IMG/VR virus record: IMGVR_UViG_3300027969_000101
Span: 1-63,203 of that record
Strand: one strand, 5' to 3'
DNA: 63,203 bases
Source: a virus
Made by a program: the position numbers and the translations under genes. The number at the start of each line of letters is the position of its first letter. The first letter of the stretch is position 1. The notes beneath the pieces are model-generated. The model was not told where the DNA came from and did not search any database. It saw nothing but the letters and a program-made list of their open reading frames with translations. Positions 11,620 through 18,441 of this stretch are shown piece after piece.

Positions 11620-11648
11620 TTGACAACAGCGTATATAGAGAGTATAAT
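11620..11648 (+). promoter_or_regulatory. consensus sigma-70 promoter
   Basis: TTGACA, 17 bp, TATAAT, immediately upstream of the small gene at 11655; the predicted transcript would begin near the ATG. Confidence 0.75.
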
Positions 11649-11654
11649 AACAGC

Positions 11655-11885
11655 ATGTATAAAGTTATATGTAATGACAAAGAAGTAGAAAGATTTATCA
11701 CCCTAAACGAAGCAATGTTGTTTGCTAAGTTGTTAGGCACTTTTGTAACTATCAAAGGTCCTGATCTCGAAGTAGTTGGCCGATTCGGAGTTGACTCTGT
11801 AGTAGATGGTAAGTGTCCAGACGGAGTTGCTTATGATTGGAATAAAGCTAGCCGAATTGGTCGTGTAAAACGAGAACGAGTTTAA
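11655..11885 (+). CDS. small hypothetical protein (76 aa)
   Basis: The product MYKVICNDKEVERFITLNEAMLFAKLLG looks like a small alpha/beta phage protein. The -10 box ends 6 bp before the ATG, so the mRNA would be leaderless or nearly so. An alternative is a downstream start, but none with a good ribosome binding site is visible. The function is unknown. Confidence 0.55.
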   Translation: MYKVICNDKEVERFITLNEAMLFAKLLGTFVTIKGPDLEVVGRFGVDSVVDGKCPDGVAYDWNKASRIGRVKRERV

Positions 11886-11889
11886 AATT

Positions 11890-11974
11890 GCGACTGTGGT
11901 GAAATAGGTAGACACAAGAGACTTAAAATCTCTCGCTGAAGGGCGTGCCGGTTCGATTCCGGCCAGTCGCACCA
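11890..11974 (+). tRNA. tRNA-Leu(UAA)
   Basis: Starts GCGACTG; anticodon arm GAGA-CTTAAAA-TCTC; long variable arm; CCA encoded. Confidence 0.92.
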
Positions 11975-11981
11975 AGTATTA

Positions 11982-12069
11982 GGAGAGTTGGCCGAGTGGT
12001 TAAGGCAACGGTTTGCTAAACCGTCGTCCCGAAAGGGGCGCATAGGTTCGAATCCTATACTCTCCGCCA
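11982..12069 (+). tRNA. tRNA-Ser(GCU)
   Basis: Starts GGAGAGT; anticodon arm ACGGT-TTGCTAA-ACCGT; long variable arm; CCA encoded. Confidence 0.93.
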
Positions 12070-12089
12070 TTAATTATAAAAGGAAAAAT

Positions 12090-12329
12090 ATGGCCAAGCC
12101 AAATAAAACATTTAAATTGAGCAAGACATCAAAACGTATGATTGCGTTAATGAAAGGCTGTACAGCCGAACAACGTAATCAATTTAAACGTATGATGATT
12201 GATGCTCAAGTATGCAGTGAAATTGTTGTTAAGAGTGCTCCACGTGATAAAAATGCACCACGTGGTGCACCTGGTGTTGCCGGTACTACTGGCAGTCACG
12301 CTTATACAACAACTGCAACAGTAGAATAA
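12090..12329 (+). CDS. small basic protein (79 aa)
   Basis: ATG 12090 follows AAAAGGAAAA. The product has a basic helical N-half (KTSKRMIALMKGCTAEQRNQFKRMM) and a Gly/Ala/Thr-rich flexible tail. The N-half pattern is seen in small phage proteins of unknown role; RNA or DNA binding is possible. Confidence 0.6.
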   Translation: MAKPNKTFKLSKTSKRMIALMKGCTAEQRNQFKRMMIDAQVCSEIVVKSAPRDKNAPRGAPGVAGTTGSHAYTTTATVE

Positions 12330-12336
12330 GAATTAT

Positions 12337-12412
12337 TCCGCCTTAGCTCAGTTGGTAGAGTAGATGACTGTTAATCATTTGGTCCCTGGTTCGAGCCCAG
12401 GAGGTGGAGCCA
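12337..12412 (+). tRNA. tRNA-Asn(GUU), second copy
   Basis: Acceptor TCCGCCT/AGGTGGA; anticodon arm ATGA-CTGTTAA-TCAT; CCA encoded. Confidence 0.92.
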
Positions 12413-12429
12413 AGAAATAAGTAGTATAT

Positions 12430-12505
12430 GGGGGTGTAGCTCAGTTGGGAGAGCGTATGCTTTGCAAGCATAATGTCGTCGGTTCGATCCCGTCCACCTC
12501 CACCA
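12430..12505 (+). tRNA. tRNA-Ala(UGC)
   Basis: Acceptor GGGGGTG/CACCTCC with G3-U70; anticodon arm TATGC-TTTGCAA-GCATA; CCA encoded. Confidence 0.93.
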
Positions 12506-12522
12506 AGTTATAGGAGTTTATT

Positions 12523-12684
12523 ATGGCAGGTAAAGGAAGTAAGCCTAGGCCTTTTAATGTGCCTAAGGAAGAGTTTGATAAATCGTTTGAAAATATTTTT
12601 GGTAAGTATGTTCCGCCTTATTTGCGAAACCGTACAGAAAACAATAGAGAAAAATCAACCGACACCAAACACAACGATAAGTAA
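12523..12684 (+). CDS. small basic protein (53 aa)
   Basis: ATG 12523 with AGGAG upstream. The product starts MAGKGSKPRPFNVPKEEFDKSFENIFGKY and ends in a polar, charged tail. The N-terminus (GKGSKPRP) resembles several short phage proteins of unknown function. It lies between two tRNA genes. Confidence 0.65.
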   Translation: MAGKGSKPRPFNVPKEEFDKSFENIFGKYVPPYLRNRTENNREKSTDTKHNDK

Positions 12685-12689
12685 CACAT

Positions 12690-12765
12690 GCCGGTTTAGC
12701 TCATTTGGTAGAGCGCCGCTCTTGTAAGGCGGATGTGGTCAGTTCGATTCCGACAACCGGCACCA
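12690..12765 (+). tRNA. tRNA-Thr(UGU)
   Basis: Starts GCCGGTT; anticodon arm CCGCT-CTTGTAA-GGCGG; CCA encoded. Confidence 0.93.
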
Positions 12766-13080
12766 GGTAACCCGTGATCCCGTACACGTAATAAACGGGG
12801 GTGAGGCAATCACCACAGAGAGTGCTAGGTATTCAATGCTATGACCATCCGTCTCCGTTTAGGAGTAGCGGGAACGCATTGGGTCAGGACTAACAACCTG
12901 CCCAGAAGAAGAAAATGTTACGGACAGAGTAACCGCTCAGTCTAGGGCGCATGTGGTGTGCGTAGCTAGACACTTTATTAAAACAAATTTAAATCCGTAA
13001 AAAGATCAGGTTTGGTATCCCAGGAGCTCTTTGACATAGTCATAACTCTTTATACACCTTAGTTTGTTTTAATAAAGTAC
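12766..13080 (+). ncRNA. large candidate structured RNA region
   Basis: About 315 nt without a protein gene. The 3' part is closed by a 16-bp perfect helix (12972-12987 with 13063-13078). The 5' part contains CCCGT/ACGGG, GGTGA/TCACC and GTCTAG/CTAGAC pairings. It may be one RNA or two. I see no match to RNase P, 6S or group I intron cores. Confidence 0.5.
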
Positions 13081-13164
13081 ATTTAACCGATCTATAAGAT
13101 AGGTAGTAAGGACAGGGCACCGGGTGAAACATCCAAAAGCCATAGATGTGCTTTACTAAAATTT
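13081..13164 (+). other. spacer with a short hairpin
   Basis: Contains a weak ATCTATAAGATAGGT-type hairpin; nothing else is recognised. Confidence 0.3.
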
Positions 13165-13238
13165 GCGGGACTAGTTTAATGGTAAAACAGCAGATTTCCA
13201 ATCTTCGGTTAGGAGTTCGATTCTCCTGTCCCGCTCCA
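13165..13238 (+). tRNA. tRNA-Gly(UCC)
   Basis: Acceptor GCGGGAC/GTCCCGC; anticodon loop TTTCCAA; CCA encoded. Confidence 0.9.
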
Positions 13239-13258
13239 GAATTTAAAAAGGTCAATAT

Positions 13259-13864
13259 ATGATTTGGTTCGAACCTCCTTCGCAAATGATAGGATGGGGT
13301 TATACAGCACCAAAAGTGCTAGATAACACTATGATTGATTTTGTAACAAGTTATGCCGACGAACATGATTCGTTATTTCAATCAGGTGAAATATGGGATA
13401 AGGGGAATGAACCAGACAATAATATAGAGAAAAGTTATAGACGAAGTAATATCATGTTCTTAACAGATATGGATTATTTTAGAAATTTATACAATCATAT
13501 TATTGAAACAGTATTAAACGTTAACAATACTCACTTTAAGTATGCGTTAAACTATTTAGAACCCCTACAATATTCAGTGTATGAATCAGCTAATCTAGGC
13601 TATTATGATATTCATACTGATAGTTATTTGCGTAATACTAGCGGGTTTATTAGAAAAGTTTCTTTTAGCATTTTATTGGACGATCCGGCAGATTTTGAGG
13701 GTGGGGACTTTTTAGTACACGCAACTCAAGAACCTGTAAAAATAGAAATACAAAAGGGAGATATATTTTTATTTCCATCTTTTGTTCCGCATAGCGTTAC
13801 ACCAGTAACAAAAGGTGTAAGAAGAGCATTAGTAGGTTGGGTTTGCGGACCTAACTTTGTGTAA
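13259..13864 (+). CDS. 2OG-Fe(II) oxygenase, prolyl-4-hydroxylase-like
   Basis: 201 residues. The C-terminal half is a clear oxygenase core: YYDIHTDSY (HxD), FSILLDDPADFEGGDFLV (typical strand after the ligands), GDIFLFPSFVPHSVTPV (distal His) and GVRRALVGW (Arg for 2OG). It is of the PKHD/P4H type common in aquatic phages, where substrates are unknown. It starts at ATG 13259 with AAAAAGG upstream and stands alone between two tRNAs. Confidence 0.88.
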   Translation: MIWFEPPSQMIGWGYTAPKVLDNTMIDFVTSYADEHDSLFQSGEIWDKGNEPDNNIEKSYRRSNIMFLTDMDYFRNLYNHIIETVLNVNNTHFKYALNYLEPLQYSVYESANLGYYDIHTDSYLRNTSGFIRKVSFSILLDDPADFEGGDFLVHATQEPVKIEIQKGDIFLFPSFVPHSVTPVTKGVRRALVGWVCGPNFV

Positions 13865-13873
13865 AGAATAATT

Positions 13874-13950
13874 CGGAGTGTAGCGCAGTCTGGTAGCGCA
13901 CCTGGTTTGGGACCAGGGGGTCCAAGGTTCGAATCCTTGTACTCCGACCA
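13874..13950 (+). tRNA. tRNA-Pro(UGG)
   Basis: Starts CGGAGTG; anticodon arm CCTGG-TTTGGGA-CCAGG; CCA encoded. Confidence 0.93.
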
Positions 13951-13965
13951 ATTTAAGGAAACTGT

Positions 13966-14532
13966 ATGAATACAGTAGTTGATCAAAATGATTTATGCCG
14001 TACTTATAATTTCAACGGACTAATAACCCCAGCTGATAAAGTGCTGGCTATAAGCACTATTGATAGTATAATTGATTCTGGCAATTATTTTAAAAACAGT
14101 CCCCCGTATCAAACACAAGAAAATTTATTTGCTAGACCTGAACCTATTTGGTTAAAATATAGAATGACATTTTTAACCAGTGTGTTTTTATATCTAGGGC
14201 ACGAAGCTCGTGTAGCCAACATGATGGCATGGAGTTTTAAAACTAATCTGAGTACTGTAGAAGATCGTGATAGCTATTGGCATCACCATAACAAGCACAG
14301 TGGACAAAGTCTTAGCGGTATCATGTACTTACATATACCCGACGATGTACAAGATAGAGATACATGCGGCACTGAGATGGCACCTAATGGTCCAGAAAGC
14401 GATGGCAAGTTTTTTATTCGCCCAAGTTATTATACTTGGATGATTTATCCGGGTGCGGTTTGGCATAGGCCGGGCATTGTACAAAGTGATCAATATCGCT
14501 ATATACTTGCCGCAGATGTAGATATACAATAA
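13966..14532 (+). CDS. 2OG-Fe(II) oxygenase-like protein
   Basis: 188 residues. WHHHNKHSGQSLSGIMYLHIPDD looks like the ligand strand and YTWMIYPGAVWHRPGIVQSDQYRYILAADV like the distal His and Arg region of a double-stranded beta-helix dioxygenase. The first motif is HHHNKH rather than a clean HxD, so the metal ligand arrangement is uncertain. AAGGA lies upstream. Confidence 0.7.
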   Translation: MNTVVDQNDLCRTYNFNGLITPADKVLAISTIDSIIDSGNYFKNSPPYQTQENLFARPEPIWLKYRMTFLTSVFLYLGHEARVANMMAWSFKTNLSTVEDRDSYWHHHNKHSGQSLSGIMYLHIPDDVQDRDTCGTEMAPNGPESDGKFFIRPSYYTWMIYPGAVWHRPGIVQSDQYRYILAADVDIQ

Positions 14533-14539
14533 TGAATGA

Positions 14540-14614
14540 CGCGGGGTAGAGAAGTGGCAACTCACGAGTCTCATAAGCTCGAGATCGGCGGTTCGAATCC
14601 GTCCCCCGCAACCA
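14540..14614 (+). tRNA. initiator tRNA-fMet(CAU)
   Basis: CGCGGGG/CCCCGCA leaves C1-A72 unpaired, the hallmark of bacterial initiators; anticodon arm CGAGT-CTCATAA-GCTCG; CCA encoded. The three G-C pairs usual in the initiator anticodon stem are not conserved. Confidence 0.8.
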
Positions 14615-14617
14615 ATT

Positions 14618-14692
14618 CTCGCTGTAGTTCAATGGATAGAACAAGGCACTCCTAACGCTTAGATCCAAGTTCGATTCTTGGTGGCGGGGCCA
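14618..14692 (+). tRNA. tRNA-Arg(CCU)
   Basis: Acceptor CTCGCTG/TGGCGGG; anticodon loop CTCCTAA with a weak stem; T-arm CCAAG-TTCGATT-CTTGG; CCA encoded. Confidence 0.82.
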
Positions 14693-14693
14693 G

Positions 14694-14722
14694 TTGACAA
14701 CTATAACTAATAGTGTTATAAT
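14694..14722 (+). promoter_or_regulatory. consensus sigma-70 promoter of the omega-like gene
   Basis: TTGACA, 17 bp, TATAAT; 18 bp before ATG 14741. Confidence 0.85.
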
Positions 14723-14740
14723 TAAATTTTAAGGACTTAT

Positions 14741-14971
14741 ATGCGTAAACTTTCCGATAGTAGAGGCACACTAATTGACACAGAACAATGTGTTGAAAAT
14801 GTAGGAACTAATAGATTTGATTTAGTTTTAATTGCGGCAAGCCGTTCAAGAGAAATCCGTAGACAACATAAAGAAAGCGAAAAGCGTGAACACATTTTTC
14901 CAATCATAACAGCCTTACAAGAAATTCAAGAAGGCAAGATTGGCAAAGAGTACTTGAGTAGAGTACGTTAA
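14741..14971 (+). CDS. rpoZ-like: RNA polymerase omega subunit homologue
   Basis: 76 residues that follow bacterial omega closely: CVENVGTNRFDLVLIAASRSREI matches the conserved NRFDLVLVAARRAR helix and IITALQEIQEGKIGKEYL matches the TTVIALREIEEGLI helix. Omega wraps the beta-prime C-terminus and helps polymerase assembly and stability. A phage copy could join host polymerase and alter it, for example its ppGpp response or promoter choice (inference). It has its own consensus promoter and AAGGA ribosome binding site. Confidence 0.88.
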   Translation: MRKLSDSRGTLIDTEQCVENVGTNRFDLVLIAASRSREIRRQHKESEKREHIFPIITALQEIQEGKIGKEYLSRVR

Positions 14972-14978
14972 GAATACT

Positions 14979-15053
14979 GCCTGGTTAGCTCAGGGGTAGA
15001 GCAACGCCTTTACACGGCGAAGGTCCGCGGTTCGAAACCGTGACCAGGTACCA
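14979..15053 (+). tRNA. tRNA-Val(UAC)
   Basis: Acceptor GCCTGGT/ACCAGGT; anticodon arm CGCC-TTTACAC-GGCG; CCA encoded. Confidence 0.92.
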
Positions 15054-15057
15054 ACAT

Positions 15058-15134
15058 GTGGGTGTGCCGCTGAATGGTTAGGCCCCGGATTGCAAATCCG
15101 TATTATGCAGGTTCGAATCCTGTCACCCACTCCA
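15058..15134 (+). tRNA. tRNA-Cys(GCA)
   Basis: Acceptor GTGGGTG/CACCCAC; anticodon loop TTGCAAA; CCA encoded. Last tRNA of the main array. Confidence 0.9.
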
Positions 15135-15138
15135 AACA

Positions 15139-15195
15139 TGTCTTAGTCCATTTTGACTAAGTGGTGGAAATCGAACTCTTGAAATCAGTTCGGCC
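15139..15195 (+). ncRNA. two short hairpins after the tRNA array
   Basis: CTTAGTC-CATTTT-GACTAAG and GAACT-CTTGAAATC-AGTTC, just before RNA element 4. Confidence 0.45.
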
Positions 15196-15198
15196 CCA

Positions 15199-15255
15199 TT
15201 TAGGATGCTAACAGCAATTCACAATCTTATCCAAGAAGAAAACGCATCCTGTTTA
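15199..15255 (+). ncRNA. Y-RNA-like element 4
   Basis: Terminal helix AGGATGC (15202-15208) with GCATCCT (15244-15250), TAACAGCAA after the 5' strand and TGTTT after the 3' strand. The interior is short, with a TCTT/AAGA hairpin instead of a canonical anticodon arm. Confidence 0.65.
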
Positions 15256-15280
15256 TTTTAAGCAGTTTAGCCAAAATGTA

Positions 15281-15309
15281 GTGACAAGAAGTACAAAGTA
15301 TACTATAAT
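15281..15309 (+). promoter_or_regulatory. sigma-70 promoter before RNA elements 5-7
   Basis: GTGACA, 17 bp, TATAAT. It would transcribe elements 5, 6 and 7 and the Ro60-like gene as one unit. Confidence 0.75.
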
Positions 15310-15341
15310 AGATACATAGCAAGCAATAATGCTTGTAAGAG

Positions 15342-15512
15342 TTTTAGGATCGGTACAGCAACATTCATATACTATGAATCGTTGGACCCTATGGTAATAA
15401 CTGGAGTTGAAGGGCTTGCCTGGAGATGTTGAAGGTTATTATTGGAATAGACCAACAAGCACAGAGTGATGGCCTGTGTAAAATAAAAGCAGTCAACAAC
15501 GATCCTGTTTAG
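15342..15512 (+). ncRNA. Y-RNA-like element 5 (long insert)
   Basis: Terminal helix AGGATCG (15346-15352) with CGATCCT (15500-15506), then GT-ACAGCAA and TGTTT. The insert begins with ATTCAT-ATACT-ATGAAT in the place of the anticodon arm and continues with about 120 nt of structured RNA, including GGTAATAAC/GTTATTATT. No T-loop motif, so no tRNA body. Confidence 0.65.
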
Positions 15513-15513
15513 T

Positions 15514-15757
15514 CATAGGATGACTACAGCAATTTAAAACATACTGACCTTAATGCTATAGAAGGTGGTCGCAGGACACAGTAGAAATACTGTTCTAGAA
15601 ATAGACACCGATGGAATAGACGACAGCATGGAAAGACATACTATGTTTCTAACGCAGACACAAGTTTAGATAGTCAACGTGAATCGTTGATAGGGTCTGG
15701 GTGCTATAATTGGCCAGACCAGAATACTAAAAAAATTGGCACACTCATCCTGTTAAA
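15514..15757 (+). ncRNA. Y-RNA-like element 6 (longest insert)
   Basis: Terminal helix AGGATGA (15517-15523) with TCATCCT (15745-15751), then CT-ACAGCAA and TGTT. The roughly 210-nt insert contains several hairpins: ACAGTA-GAAA-TACTGT, TCAACG-TGAAT-CGTTGA and GGTCTGG/CCAGACC. The 5' strand can also form a local AGTCAT/ATGACT hairpin, an alternative fold. Confidence 0.65.
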
Positions 15758-15758
15758 G

Positions 15759-15822
15759 TTTTAGAATGTTAACAGCAACTTTAAATTTCAACTATAATCG
15801 AAAATAAAATACATTCTGTAAA
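15759..15822 (+). ncRNA. Y-RNA-like element 7 in the leader of the Ro60-like gene
   Basis: Terminal helix AGAATGT (15763-15769) with ACATTCT (15811-15817): both strands differ from the other copies at the same pair, keeping pairing. AACAGCAA follows one base after the 5' strand; the 3' side reads TGTAAAGG, which is also the ribosome binding site of the gene at 15833. Confidence 0.7.
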
Positions 15823-15832
15823 GGTAATTAAA

Positions 15833-17242
15833 ATGAACGCATTTGTAACAGCAGTAGCAAACCAAGAAGCCCGTACCCAAAACGGTATGAAGGCACGTAA
15901 GTCAACAGCTTCGGCTTGTGTTGACTTGTTCTATAACATTGGTGCAAGCCGTGGCAAGGACATCACAGGCGACTTTACAGCCGCTTATGTAGAAAACTCA
16001 GACGTAGCACTACGCATCGCACAATGGGCACGTGATGTCCGTGGTGGTGCAGGTGAACGTCAACTGTTCCGCGACATTCTAGTACATCTAGAAAAGCGTG
16101 ACCCAGACGCCGCTTTGGCTCTGTTGAAGAAGGTTCCAGAAGTGGGCCGTTGGGATGACATCTTTGTCTTCACTTCACCAGTGTTGAAGTCAGCCGCTTA
16201 TACCATGTTGGGCGATGCCCTACGTGCTAAGAACGGTTTGGCTGCAAAGTGGACTCCTCGTAAGGGTAAAATCGCGGCTGAAGTGCGAGCATTCTTTGGA
16301 ATGTCTCCTAAGCAGTACCGCAAGTCATTGGTAACAATGACCACAGTTGTTGAAACTCAAATGTGTGCAGGAGATTGGGACAACATCAACTTCAGTCACG
16401 TGCCAAGTGTTGCTTCACGCAACTATAAGAAGGCATTCAACCGTCACACAACTCTGTTCGCAGAATATGTGGCCAAGTTGGTAAGTGGTGATAAGACTGT
16501 TAAGGTTAACGCCAACGCAATCTTCCCACATGATGTGCTGAAGGGAATCGCTCACAGCTACACCAAGCTGGACAAGACAGAAACTGACCATGTGATTGCA
16601 CAATGGGACGCTCTGCCTAACTACGTAGGTGACGCAAGTATTCTACCTCTAGTTGACGTATCAGGTTCTATGACTACCCCAACAGGTGGTAAGGGCGATG
16701 TGCGTTGTTTGGACGTTGCAGTTAGCCTTGGCTTGTACTTGGCAGATAAGAACAAGGGTGCGTTCAAGGACACATTCTTGACTTTCTCCAGCAAGCCAGA
16801 ACTTGTAACCCTAAAGGGTAACATTGTTCAAAAGGTGGAACAAATGTCTAAGAGCAACTGGGAAATGAGCACTAACTTGCATGCCGCTATGGACAAGATC
16901 CTAAGCGTTGCAGTTAAGGGTTCTGTACCAGCTAGCGACATGCCAGCCATGTTGTTAATCTTGTCAGACATGCAGTTTGACCAATGCGCCCGTTACGACG
17001 ACAGCGCAATGCAAATGATCGAACGCAAGTTCGCAGATGCAGGTTACACTGTGCCGCAGATTGTTTTCTGGAACCTAAACAGTACCGGTAACGTGCCTGT
17101 GGCGGCTGACAAGAGTGGTGCCGCATTGGTAAGTGGATTTAGCCCATCAATCATGACTAGCTTGCTAGCCGCTGATATGGATCAATTCACTCCAGAAGGC
17201 ATCATGCTCAAGACTGTAATGAGTGATCGTTACGCTCTGTAA
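15833..17242 (+). CDS. Ro60-like TROVE/DUF2828 protein with vWA domain
   Basis: 469 residues. The N-terminal two thirds are helical repeats with the phrase RIAQWARDVRGGAGERQLFRDI, typical of the DUF2828/TROVE superfamily. The C-terminal third is a von Willebrand A domain with the MIDAS motif DVSGSM (about residue 278) and further MIDAS-type residues (TNLHAAM, LSDMQFD). Ro60 is a ring-shaped protein that binds Y RNAs on its outer surface and misfolded RNA ends in its hole. The gene is preceded by four Y-RNA-like elements, the last in its leader. Its codon use looks richer in G+C than that of the neighbours, suggesting strong expression or separate origin. Family assignment is firm; RNA partner is inference. 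Confidence 0.85.
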   Translation: MNAFVTAVANQEARTQNGMKARKSTASACVDLFYNIGASRGKDITGDFTAAYVENSDVALRIAQWARDVRGGAGERQLFRDILVHLEKRDPDAALALLKKVPEVGRWDDIFVFTSPVLKSAAYTMLGDALRAKNGLAAKWTPRKGKIAAEVRAFFGMSPKQYRKSLVTMTTVVETQMCAGDWDNINFSHVPSVASRNYKKAFNRHTTLFAEYVAKLVSGDKTVKVNANAIFPHDVLKGIAHSYTKLDKTETDHVIAQWDALPNYVGDASILPLVDVSGSMTTPTGGKGDVRCLDVAVSLGLYLADKNKGAFKDTFLTFSSKPELVTLKGNIVQKVEQMSKSNWEMSTNLHAAMDKILSVAVKGSVPASDMPAMLLILSDMQFDQCARYDDSAMQMIERKFADAGYTVPQIVFWNLNSTGNVPVAADKSGAALVSGFSPSIMTSLLAADMDQFTPEGIMLKTVMSDRYAL

Positions 17243-17362
17243 GTAACTGCTGGCCCACCTTAGCCTAGGCTGAGAATCCAGCATCCGCGATACACGAAAT
17301 GTGGGATGGGCTGTGTATCCGGGGTTTGGTAAGTTTCCTGACACAAAAAAACTTATCATTAA
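17243..17362 (+). other. structured 3' region after the Ro60-like gene
   Basis: No protein gene. Contains GCTGG/CCAGC, GATACAC/GTGTATC and GTAAGTTT/AAACTTAT pairings. It may be the mRNA 3' end or a further small RNA. Confidence 0.35.
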
Positions 17363-17364
17363 TT

Positions 17365-17389
17365 TAGCACCTTTGGGTGCTATTTTTTT
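17365..17389 (+). terminator. rho-independent terminator
   Basis: TAGCACC-TTTG-GGTGCTA followed by TTTTTTT, ending the Ro60-like transcript. Confidence 0.85.
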
Positions 17390-17406
17390 GGCTACATTAT
17401 CTGCAC

Positions 17407-17414
17407 TATAAATA
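17407..17414 (+). promoter_or_regulatory. T4-late-type promoter TATAAATA
   Basis: TATAAATA followed by CTAG and then ATG 17419. T4-type late promoters consist of this -10 element read by gp55-type sigma factors. Confidence 0.6.
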
Positions 17415-17418
17415 CTAG

Positions 17419-17493
17419 ATGAACTATACATTAAGAGCAGTAGACACATCAATTAATTTTAGTCAAATGCGTAAAATTATATTTGGATTCTAA
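17419..17493 (+). CDS. possible 24-aa leader peptide
   Basis: ATG 17419 stands 4 nt after the late-promoter motif and the stop is 3 nt before the ATG of the PP-loop gene. The peptide begins MNYTLRAVDTSINF and ends MRKIIFGF. It may couple translation of the following gene, which has no clear ribosome binding site of its own. Confidence 0.4.
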   Translation: MNYTLRAVDTSINFSQMRKIIFGF

Positions 17494-17496
17494 CTT

Positions 17497-18441
17497 ATGA
17501 TATACGGGTTTGAAAATAATCGGTTCTATATAGACATCACATCTTGTAAACGTCCCCATGGTAACATGAAAGAAGAGTGCGACCAACGTGCCCGCGAACT
17601 TGGCAGCACCGGTGAGAAGTTACTGTTAGGCTTGAGCGGCGGGTTAGATAGTCAATGCATTTTACACAGCTTCAATCAACAGGGTATACCTTTAGAAACT
17701 GTATTCTTTTATATGCCTGGCTGTAATGATAACGAGTATGAGCAAGTAAAAATATTAGATAAAAAATACAGTATTAAGACCCAGATACTAGATATTGATC
17801 CTATAGCAGTTAAAGAAGAGATCATAGAGACTAGCAAGCTACTTGATATACCAGGTAAGAACAACGTACTGCAAAGAAAGTTTTTAAGTATGTTGCCGGA
17901 CGAGTGCAATTTTATACAAAATACACACGATCCATTCGTAGTAGTGCATCCTGATTATAAAAACTTAACATATTTTACTGGGTACTATCATCCCGAAATA
18001 GCCCGGCACCGTGCGTTTGAAAGTTTAAATAGAAAAGGAAAGAATATCTTTTACGGCGATACCCCAGAATACTTAGCGTCAATTTTAGACGACGACGTGT
18101 TTAGAGGGGCAATTATGTCTGCTAGATACTTTGATGAAAATGGTGCTATAGTGCCAAATAAGAATCTTAAAACTTATGATAGATGGGATTATTATATAAA
18201 GCCAATTATCTATGGTAAGTATTGGGGAGATGAGTTAATTTACTTTCCAAAATATGCCGGATTTGAAAAGATTGAATATCTGCACGGGTACAATCCGTTG
18301 ACAAAAGATGCCGTGATGATTCCGTATAATGAAGTTGTAAATTTTCTAAATAAAAATGATAATAGTACTCAAAGATATTATTATAACATACCTAAAGATA
18401 GAGAAGGACTAAATAATGCAATCACAGCTATTACTAACTAA
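17497..18441 (+). CDS. PP-loop ATP pyrophosphatase-like protein (1 of 5)
   Basis: 314 residues. The N-terminal domain has the PP-loop LSGGLDSQ (about residues 46-53) that binds ATP pyrophosphate in enzymes of the asparagine synthetase / QueC / NAD synthetase group, which adenylate a substrate before amide or thiol transfer. A conserved C-terminal phrase YYIKPIIYGKYWGDELIYFPKYAGFE is shared with the paralogue at 27091. No glutaminase or zinc-ribbon domain is present, so the substrate is unknown. The GNAT gene starts inside its 3' end. Confidence 0.75.
   Translation: MIYGFENNRFYIDITSCKRPHGNMKEECDQRARELGSTGEKLLLGLSGGLDSQCILHSFNQQGIPLETVFFYMPGCNDNEYEQVKILDKKYSIKTQILDIDPIAVKEEIIETSKLLDIPGKNNVLQRKFLSMLPDECNFIQNTHDPFVVVHPDYKNLTYFTGYYHPEIARHRAFESLNRKGKNIFYGDTPEYLASILDDDVFRGAIMSARYFDENGAIVPNKNLKTYDRWDYYIKPIIYGKYWGDELIYFPKYAGFEKIEYLHGYNPLTKDAVMIPYNEVVNFLNKNDNSTQRYYYNIPKDREGLNNAITAITN

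Noticed and set aside
15199-15822. Retron msr-msd or transposon ends
   Set aside because: The inverted terminal strands are short, covary like RNA and are not accompanied by a reverse transcriptase or transposase anywhere in the window.
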